NCBI GenBank assembly: GCA_013365325.1
Contig: JABVXV010000087.1
Coordinates: 160,155 to 208,200, forward strand
Direction of reading: 5' to 3'
Length of the DNA stretch: 48,046 bases
From: Dipetalonema caudispina
Lineage: Eukaryota > Nematoda > Chromadorea > Rhabditida > Onchocercidae
The position numbers and the translations under genes are program-made. Of this stretch, positions 1 through 10,100 are shown piece by piece. How positions within the stretch are numbered: position 1 is the stretch's first letter; each line of letters opens with the position of its first letter. The notes below the pieces were generated by a model. The model worked only from the letters and a program-made list of their open reading frames with translations. It did no database searches and was not told the origin of the DNA.

Positions 1-185
1 AACGAAGGAAAAGACAAACAGAACACTCTCCTCCGACATTTCTGAAAATAATCTGAATCCTAATTTAGATTCATATCCGATGAAAGTTCTCCTTAATATT
101 TATTTTCCGCAGAATCTTCAACAAAAAATGAATTCAAAAAAGACCCACAAACAAAGGGCTTACAAAGTATAGCCGCATAACGGGA
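1..185. other. 3' flank / 3' UTR of the CCDC134-like gene
   Basis: Non-coding, AT-rich sequence downstream of the minus-strand stop codon at 186-188. It holds a canonical polyadenylation hexamer (AATAAA on the minus strand, positions 104-99) about 80 bases after the stop, a normal distance for a nematode 3' UTR. Nothing else was seen. Confidence 0.6.
99..104 (-). other. Polyadenylation signal AATAAA
   Basis: Perfect AATAAA on the minus strand, about 82 bases beyond the stop codon of the CCDC134-like gene. The position fits 3' end formation of that gene. Confidence 0.6.
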
Positions 186-2318
186 TTATAGTTCAGTTCT
201 TGATAGTGATGGTTTCTTCGTTTTCTTTTTTTTACGGTCTAACTTTTTTTGTTCCTGTTTTTTCCTTAGCGCTTCTTCCATTTTTTGTAATGATTCGAGT
301 TGCAATTGTTCCTTAATCGCTTTTCTATCATATGGATTGTGGAAATCATCTCTTCTAAAATTTGAAGACAAATTAATGTTTAGAATGGCTTTTCCGCAGA
401 TGAATGTTTTACCCATCATAATGGATGCAAAACAGTCCACCACGTTGAAGCATATACCATGCCCCACCAAATGTACATCACAGCGTAAAACAAATCTCAA
501 AATGCTGATGTAAAGCAGAGACAATGGAATCATTTAAAGTGAAAAGTCATTCCATCGCAAACAGACCAAATCATTTCTACAAACTGTTTTGTTTGTTTGA
601 AGGAAAAAAACTATTTTCGGAATAATAAAACAAAAAACCTTGGAATGATTTCTAACTGCTGTCCAGCTAAATCCAGCAATTTTTCCACAACATCATCATG
701 TAACCGACATGTTATTGTAAATTTATAAGCCCAGGCAAATAGCAGCTGCCAATCGATATCCTTTTTGTATCTGTAATGTGTTAAAATAAAACAGTGAAAT
801 AAAATAAAACTCCACTTCAATCAAAACTGAAACTGATCTACCAAATTTTATTCTGCGCATTTCGACAATTAGTACATCAATTCTTCAAGATAAAGCTTTT
901 TCAATCCGTACCATTTCCAACAAAAGCAGCGCCCAAACCATCAGCCAAGGGCATTGGTCAACTTTAAAATATCCGAATCGTCTTTTTACTAAAGCAATAA
1001 AATAAATCAAGAGCTCCTGGATTTCAAGAAGTCAAATACAAGAAAATTAAAAGTTAAAAATGTATAAAGTTTTGCAAACCGCATATACGTAACAACTGCA
1101 AAACAAACTAGGTTAATTCCTACCTGTCGAGCAATACTGTTGGAAAATACAGTACCAAATTACTGTAAAAAGCTGTATTTTCGACAATATTCCCAATCGC
1201 ATCTCTCAAATTGTCTTGCTCTTCACTAGGGAATGTATCGTTCGGGTTGAAGTTCGCTTTTTCAATTATATTTTTCGCATTACTCATCACCTATAATTAT
1301 TTTCGTACTTCTTATATTACGTAACATTGCAAACACCAAAAAATAGTTTTGAAAGAGTCTTCCCTTATTTCGTTTAGCAATTATTTAATATAATGGGATC
1401 ATCGAAGAGAACTAAACAAAACAAACTTCATCTCACAAATATTTTCTATTCACTTTCTTCGTTATTCCAGTAATTTCAGCCTGTATACGTCTTCAGGTCT
1501 TCAACTAACTTGGAGAGTTGAATTTAAACAAAATTTGCAAAATTTAAAATTTTATGCAATTCTGATTCATTCGAAATTCAACTCAAATGGAGTAAAGCAA
1601 GACCTACATATTGATAGTGGGTAAGAATTTCGCGAAGTTAATTTTACCTTAATAATATTAGAGACCAATTCAAGAAGAAGCTTTTCTTGTTTCTTTTCAT
1701 CCATAGCCATCAAGCTTTTCACTGCACTCAAATGTTCGCGACGTTTCACTGAGAAAAGCGTTCTGTCTAAAAATGAATAACATTTTCGAAATGAATTTTA
1801 ACCACTCTCATTTTTCGATGAATTCAACAAAGTTGAATAACTATAAACTTAGTCCATTTCTAAACTGAGTAATTCGATATTTCAGCTAATATATATCCCC
1901 ATAATTTCTGCTTTTTTTTATATAAATCTCACTCTGCTTAGAGAATATAAATCATTGTGAAAAATGAACTTCAAAGATAAAATACGAGGTTAATATACGT
2001 GGCACTGGATCTATAGCATTGAATAGCACAAGTAATTAATTCATTAGAAATTCAGATCTCTAGATCCTACCAGTGTAAGCGTCGCATCTAATAACTAAGT
2101 GAGAAGTTGTGTAGCTTGAACAAAATATCAACGAATTTACACATTTTAGCTCCAAATAAATCATCGTGATCATGATATGCCTTGCGTTGTTCTCCTTCTG
2201 GATAGCTACCATTAATAAAATGATGTTCATTGTGTTTATCTATGTGCTGTTCATCTAATTTTCCATTAACAATTACCACCAAATGTATCAGAAACAACCA
2301 CCAAGATGAATGCAACAT
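186..2318 (-). CDS. CCDC134: CCDC134 homologue, ER-resident/secreted coiled-coil protein
   Basis: Five exons: 2141-2318, 1648-1766, 1124-1290, 639-770 and 186-354 (765 nt, 254 residues; human CCDC134 is about 229). The start at 2318 gives a signal peptide (MLHSSWWLFLIHLVVIVNG). The match to human CCDC134 is collinear: VKRREHLSAVKS for VKRREQLLALKN, VENTAFYSNLVLYFP for VENTAFFGDVVLRFP, IDWQLLFAWAYKF for SNWNLLIRWGISF, DFHNPY for NFQNPF. A Lys-rich helical tail follows, ending SRTEL, which corresponds to the human QSEL end and resembles a KDEL-type retrieval signal. All junction phases agree; for example the split Tyr codon at 2141/1766 rebuilds the conserved block. Human CCDC134 acts in the ER and secretory pathway and is reported to modulate MAPK signalling and to protect GRP94 from hyperglycosylation; carrying that role over to the worm is inference. 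Confidence 0.92.
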
Positions 2319-2335
2319 TTCTCTAAAAACAATCT
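2319..2335 (-). promoter_or_regulatory. Probable spliced-leader trans-splice acceptor
   Basis: On the minus strand a TTTTTAG acceptor (AG at 2324-2323) sits only 4 bases before the ATG at 2318. In nematodes an acceptor this close to a start codon with no upstream coding exon usually receives a spliced leader. Seen: acceptor and spacing. Inferred: trans-splicing. Confidence 0.5.
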
Positions 2336-4140
2336 TCTTTATCGTAAGACAAATCTCTCTAGCAAAATTCACATAATTGAATTGTTCCGAATCTAATTTC
2401 ATTAATTAATTGATTACATAACTTCCATTAACACAATGCTATCCACTCATTATTCAAATGATAGTCGAATAACATCACCATATACCTACAGTAACCCACT
2501 GAATTTACAGTAGCCCGATACAATGTTCATCCTATCGGATACATATCCATCTATGAACTAACTAACTACTGAAAATAAATACGGCCCATTTCCACTGTGC
2601 AATTTCTATCCCAGAATGAGGGTGTAGTTATTTCAAGTATTTTGCACGTTATGACGTGAGTTATTTGAGCACGTGAGTTGTCTGATTTGATTGACGTTAT
2701 TTTAACGAAAGGATTGATTCATTCAAAATCAAATTGTTTTGATGGTTTGTAATTCATCTGATACATGATATATTTGATCGTTCACATATCTTACTTAACA
2801 TATCTCTTAAATGTACCTCATAAATATTAATTTAGAATTCAAAAATACAATTTCAATTGATGATTTATTGCATTTATAAACGCAACGGTAGTGTAAGATT
2901 ATTTCAATTATAACAAAGTTATCATTCTAATCATTGCTGATTTATCATTGCCTTTGTGATTTTGTTCATGTTTCTCTAATTACTATCTGTACAGTGAATG
3001 ACGTAAATTATCACTTCACATGATATGCATTATTTACCGAATTTTTCTCTTCCAAATGAATGGGATAAATCAGCTTGCCGATTTGAATGTAAGTATCTTT
3101 CGAAAAGTAATTAACCTGAAGAAAACAATTGTCTACAACATTGTACCTAACGAGAACCATTTATTGGTTTAATGGATATATATTTATTATGATATCAATG
3201 CTTTTAACATTACAATATGCCATGATGAGATTTATAAATTGATTCTTCTTCATTTCCAGATTAAACCTTTAAAATGATCTCCCACTCACCCAATTTGTCA
3301 TTCTTTCAAGTTTTCGAATTAAGTCATTTCTTTTTCGAAACTTAAAGTTTTGAAATTAATAATGTAAGAGTGAGTCAGTTATGATTAATAGTACTTCAGA
3401 TTAGTATTCAAAATTCACAAAATACATGGATAGAGTTATATCGTTATACACATACATGTTACACGAAGTTGAATTTACCGCATATTATATCGCATTCCAA
3501 TTGAGACACCAATATCAGCTGAAGAGAAAATACACGTTACACGTTTCATTCACGTTTACATTTATAAAGGCACTCTCCTCCTTTCATGTCGTTCCTTTCT
3601 CGTTTAATAAAATTGGAAATGATAACGTACAAATGAAATATTGGAATATAGTGTAAACGATAAATAGCGATAAGTGAATAATCATCACACAACAGAAGTG
3701 ACTGAGTAAGGCTGAAATTAAATTTTAAATAATGAAAAGTTATGTTTGAAAAGCAGAAATGAAACTGAATTTTTAGAAGGATTCGAATTAAGGAAGCCAA
3801 GTTATTTGAAACAAGTGGAAATATGAAAACTAAAATCAAAAATTAAATAGCCGTTGTGGACCAACTGGTTAAAACTATTCTATTTTCGAGAATTTACAAA
3901 TATCATCACAGGTATCATACTTCAGCACAACATACCTGTACCAATATCATCCCTCAAACAATTCAAGCATAATTTAAAAATGCTTGATATCTAAAATGAT
4001 GCTTGTACTTTTCCCGGCGGAAATCCCTTGCCAAATTCGGGATCAAGTAGTCCAATAAAGTATGAAAGATATTAAGAATAAGGAAAAGTTGAGATGATTT
4101 TGTAATTTCATTGATACTTTCAATCCTAATTCTGAAGACT
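2325..4140. other. Intergenic region between CCDC134-like and membrane-protein genes
   Basis: About 1.8 kb of AT-rich sequence between the 5' end of the CCDC134-like gene and the 3' end of the next minus-strand gene. Short open frames such as 3426-3656 show no domain, splice context or biased composition. The 5' part must hold the promoter of the CCDC134-like gene, but no clear TATA box or initiator was identified. At 1.8 kb it is longer than a usual nematode operon spacer. Confidence 0.5.
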
Positions 4141-7100
4141 TTACACTTTTCTAGAATTCTATAATTGAAAAAAAAAGTACTCCAAGGAGATTCCACACGA
4201 CCAGAGAAACAGAACTTATTCATGATCACTGCGTACGTCACGACGTACTTAACGTCATTCCACATTCACATCTCTTATTTCCCCTTCATAAAGACTTTAT
4301 CATGAAACTTGATGTCAAACGTTATGTGACGTCAAAGTTTTTTTTTTTTTTAAGACAAACCTGAGATTGTGAATATGTCGCAGGAAATTGCTCCTCATTA
4401 TCTGGTTCCCTGGACATGGAGGAAACTTCATGTGGTATTGGCCTACCCTCTTGATCGTATGAAATCCTTATTTCAGAGTTAATATGATATGTTTGCGGTT
4501 GTGGACGGCCATCTGGGCCAATATTACCACGTGACGGTGGAATGATAATTTGTTGCGGAAGTGTAAATCCTTTCTGCGGATCTAATGGCCAATGTGATAA
4601 TACAGAATCTGTCTGCACAGCAACGGTTGGTGAAGTATTATCAGATGTTGTCTTTAAAAAAGTCCTGCAAAACACTTTTAAATAATTGAAAAACAAGATC
4701 TAAATCTTAGTGTGAAATAAAATCATTGCAACATGCCTTCTAAAATGCACTTTCATGCGAAATATTTTCAAAAAATGATGAATTTGCAACAGAAAGGAGG
4801 GATGATGCAAAATCGATCGACGATAACCGAATAGTAACCTAACAAATTAGTATAATGTATCTTCAAATATTAACTTCACTGACATTAACGCTAAAAACGA
4901 TAGATTTATTTGGATTTTTTTAGAAATTGCAATCGAAAAATTTAAATCTTTCTGAAATCATTCCCAAACTTGATAAAATTAAAGTGTTTCATTGAAATGG
5001 AAATGCTAACTTTTTGTCATCATATTGGTTACGTTTCAATTTCCGTGACCCGCGTCGATGATCTCTAAATTGTTGCGAATTATCATAATAATTTTCAAAC
5101 CTCGTCCGTCGTGACCTGTGCCCTTCAGCTATTTTGAGATCATCTGTTGCCGTACTATCATTCTCAACACTTCGAGAACGACGTCTGACAAGATACGAAT
5201 CATCTGAAAATATTGTCATCAGTTCTGGATTACTGTCGTGGTGCTAACTTTTGTCCCTTAGATGTCAACCTATAACATATTATAGGATACTGTAGAACAA
5301 AGAGTATGCTTCTAGCTACAACAATCAGATATGGATTTCGAGTAAAGTTATCATAGTTTGATTCGACCGATTGATTAAACTGTCAAATTTGTTCTTAACC
5401 TTTCTGTCCATTAATATAGTCTTAGTTTATTGGAAAATACATTGTCAAGTGATAAAGATCAAAAATGACCAATGAGAGAAGTAAATAATTGCATGACACC
5501 TATGAAAATGCAATGTGGTCATCAAATAATTTTTTTTTTTTCTTAATGTATTTCTGCAACCGAAAAGATAGAATCATTGGGTAAATGTATTCCGTCGGAT
5601 ACATTTAATCTGCTCATATAAAAGTTATTCTAAGTATACAGATGGATGGTATTATTTAACAATGAAACAATTTCCCAAAAGGAATTTCAGTTTGCTTATA
5701 AAATTTTTATCGAAGATTGATACAAGCTGATGAAATTGCAGTATTGATGGATTATTACCTGAATAATCAGTACTCAGTGATCCAGAGCTACTTGTTATGG
5801 AAGGGAAACGATAGCGATCTCTTGATGAGCTTCTTCGTCGACCGTGATCGCCGTGATTATGTCGTCGTGAGTTTGACCTGCAACAATAACAACTCTTCAC
5901 CAGTTTGATGTTATAAAAACGTTTATTGTTTCAAATTGATTTTTAATAAACAGTTTCTTTTACTTCCGTTCTGTATGTAATCGATAAAAATTTGGTTATT
6001 TTCAATTTCTGAGCTAAGAAACGAAATGTCAGCAGTAAATGGTACCAAATTGCATAGTTCCAATTTATGACAATTAATCACCGATGTTTATGGTGGTGAT
6101 GATGATGATGATGATGATGACGACGATGACAATGCTTGTGTCGATGACGATGACAGCATCTACTGCTTGAGGTTTTCGCATTAATTGATGGTAAGGAATA
6201 TGAATGCTACAATAACAAATTTATCCATTTTAAAGGTTATGATCTTAGAACTTAATTTGAGAATGATTTTTTTTTTTTTTTTTTTTGCTTAACTTGCTAA
6301 GAAGTTCTTACCGTCTTGCTGTCTATTTATAAAACTTTCTATTAAAATTAAATAATCATTTATATCTATTCAGGTGGGTAAAAAACTTAAATGTTGATAA
6401 TGTTAGGCCTAAAAATCTTGACATTATAGTTGAAATCATTAGTCATTCAAAAGAATTTACCTTCAATGAATAGATATCTCCTGGTTTGTGTTGCGTGATC
6501 GGTTCACTGTTAGCATGATCTGGCAAATCTTCTGTAAATGGCTTAAAATTAGCAAATTTTAATTATTTCCACGTTTTAATTCTTAATCAATAATAAGTTT
6601 CATTTATTTGGGAAACAATAAATATCTTAGAATAGCATACTTATAGATTGTTGTTCTTTAACCCATGTGGAAACTAAATCATCCGCAAAAGTTGTCTTTC
6701 GGACTTGTGTCGGAGTAACTGGAACAGATTGTTGCACCGTCGTATATTCCTGTAGACGATTATACTGATCACGTCGTGATGATTCATTTTTCCGATAACC
6801 TGATTTTACAGGATGTTCCAATTCTGTAGAGAGTATATAAATAAAATGATTTAATTCACATTATTCTTCTTCACACCTTTAATTATCCAAATCATCCGAA
6901 CATGATATCAAATTGAATATAATTCATCAATATCATCATTCTTAGCTCTTTCAACTTCTTCATCAAATTATATATTTAGTATTTTTATTGAAATGATAAT
7001 ATACTAACCTGGAAGATAATTGTTAATAGTGTAATCATCTTTCTTAAATTCATCATACATTCTTGGCCTATAACGTGTTATTCTTTCTTTACCATTATAG

Positions 7101-10100
7101 TGAGTTATTTCATCACTGATATAACGATAGAATAACAATACAACAAATACGCAATATATCTGAAAAATTTTCCATTTCTTATAAAAATAAGCAAACTACA
7201 TAAGTTTCTATTTTTGTTTTTTTTTTTTTTTCCCAATAAAATTAAATGAATTTGTTTCTATGTCATCCATGTCATGGATGATAGTACCAAGAAACTATAA
7301 AAATCATTGGTAATTAAATTAAGAAATCATTATTAAGAGGTTAATCGATTAGAAAGTGAATGAAAAAGCATACTTTTCTCTTGGAATAATCTTGAACTAA
7401 TTTATGAGTGATATTTTTTATAATTTTTTAACATAAACTTTATCAAATAGTGAAATTGAATTTGATTTCTAATTTAATAATTATAATGAATAGTTGTTTT
7501 GAGTTGGTAATTTTTAGAATAAAACGAACATTGATGAATATGGTGATCATTTCGATAATTGTAAGTACAAGCCAATAATCACGAACATCACCGCTCCACC
7601 ACATAATACAATATGCCAATGTGCAAAGTATACTGGCTATCATACAAGGAAGCCAAGGCCATATCAAACATCGTGAATACCAAAATAAAGATGATTAGTT
7701 CAAGGTTGAAAAAGTTTGCAAAGGTTAATTTTTTGGCATTTGAAATATTGCGCAGTTGTAGATTGAGTAAGACTGTGGCGTAATTAGACATCGAATTTTC
7801 AGATATTAAAATCAAACTTCTTTGATGATGTCTTCTGAAAAATATACGGTACTGCTGTTTTGAAAGCTTTCAGGATTTAAGCCTAGGCTATGCTATGTTT
7901 CAGTAATGTAGGATAAATGCTATGCTCAAAATGTTCATGGAGAAATTTTTACCTCAAAATATTTGAAAATACACAAAATTTAAAAATTTAAAAAGATAAA
8001 AAAAAAATATTAACTTACAGTATGAGCACCATAGATGAGTGAGCAGGAAGCAAACAGTAAGAAAAATGATGCGATTAAGCATAATATTTGAATAACGAAT
8101 AAACCTGAAATTAATTAGAATGAAAGTGAAATTAATAAAATATTTAAATTCTATTAGTATCAGTTTTTATAAAAACAATTAAATTTACCAATTAATTTAT
8201 ACTAACAATGAGAAATACCTACCTAAGTAATACCATGAATAAGTAGAAATGCTATGAAATGCTACAAAGAAGTGAAGGATGAAGATGAAGAGAATGAACA
8301 AAACTGAGAATATAAGAATTTTGATCATTAGCCGTTTGATTTGTCCCTAATATGGCCTATTAATAATTAGCTTATAATTAATGTGTTCGGGAAGTACAAA
8401 CCAGTATAAAAGCGTTCCTCAGGATTTTGCCAATAACTTTCGTAATAAGTAGGTATATCCAATCTACCGTATTCGTTGTAATTTGGTAGTATTGCATCTG
8501 CTGCACGATCTTTCTCATATTTTATTGCCGCCATTTGCCAGCCAAATACTGTCAACTGTATTAGGCCATAGATCTGAACAAACTATTTTCATCTACCACT
8601 CTCTCTCTCTCTCTTTTTCTAAGATAAGGAAAATATGACTGATCATTGAAAGTTTACGATGAAATAATTAACAAGGAGGATAATGGATTTTCATAAATAA
8701 TTATCGTTTCATAAAACTATAAAAAAAATTTAGAAGATTAAAGAATAATGCGGATCTTACTGAGTTCCATTTGAACAAATTGCATTAAATTTAAATTTTC
8801 AAGTAAAATTATTAACTTCTTACCACTAAATATTCGCATTACTCACAATGGACATAGCAGCTGGCATATTCGACTGGCAAAATGTTTGTTGTTAATTTTA
8901 ATAAAGAATTTGATGTAGAAACTTGGCTATTTTATTTGAAGCTAGAGATGATTACTTTCTATATGGTTAGCTGTGAGAATTATAACAAATAGAATACAGT
9001 AATTAATATGAGTATCATGAGTAAGATAATTATTTGAAGTATGATAAGATTCCAGAGAAGAAGTAAGTATATATGTCATAGTGATATCCATAGTAATATG
9101 GTGATAACAGATAAGTGATAAAATAATATTTCTAATGGAATAATGAAAGGAATTATTTGCTAATGAATATATTGATTGATGTAAGTAGGATAGATTCAAA
9201 GTTTGCTATTAATATTTCATTTGATAAATGATAAGTTTTTCGGTTGAAAAAAAAAAAGTTCATAGTTTCCATTGAAAAAATTTTTATAAAATTTATCATC
9301 AACTAGAAAAGCCTATTCTACTTCATGATAATAATCACATGTGTTGATTAGTTGTGTATAAATCATCATGGAGATTATACCGGTATAGGAAATGATCATG
9401 GAAATTATACCGGTATAGAAAAGTGTTTGAGAAGTATCGTAGTAATTCTCGATATATGAGGGAATATTGTAAGTAGCATAGGTATTATGGCCAAGTATTA
9501 ATTGATTAGCAGCAATATCTCGATAGTATTTGATTGCATAGGATTGCCAACTGAATAGTGTCAATTGTACGATACAGTACACCTGGAATATATGCAATAT
9601 TCCACATTAGGTTACAAATTAATTGATGAAAATTTTTTGGGATTTTCGAAATTACTTGAAATGTTTGCTTCTTATTTTTTCAACCATGTTTTAGCCTTTT
9701 GGAAAAAATACATGGGTTTATTGTAGAAGAATTGGATGAAATATCAAAAAAGCTCTTCCCAAAAGATTTCACTCTTTTGAAATTTATGAAGTTTGTGTAA
9801 TTTTCAATTTTTCTTGAAATTTCATCAATGAATTTCTTCATCTTTTCAATTGGTAACTATTCGGCTGGCAATTTAACTAAAAAAATGTACGAAAATTTAT
9901 AAAAGATTGCGTATTTGATTAGCAACGGATAGTATATCGTAAGCTAAGCATAGGTTGAGTATGGGTAAGCACCGGTAAAGATGAATGAGAGATATGGGTA
10001 AATATGAATAAGTTGGATAGTTTATGTAAAAGACAAGAAGAAAGATTCAGGTAAAAACTGATACTTAAAATCTAAATGTTCTCATTCGTTTGTTTGGTAA

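Noticed and set aside
3426..3656. 76-codon plus-strand frame
   Set aside because: No domain, splice context or signal sequence; it lies in an intergenic stretch and overlaps other chance frames on the minus strand.
8281..8345. Longer form of the 8223-8303 exon with an upstream Met (MIKILIFSVLF)
   Set aside because: The phase-1 donors of all three exon 2 versions fit only the acceptor TATTCTCAG at 8304; the longer form would be out of frame.
8855..8885. Second inverted exon 2 fragment (ATATTCGACTGGCAAAATG on the plus strand)
   Set aside because: The match to exon 2A is short and broken by several differences; chance cannot be excluded, unlike the fragment at 9849.
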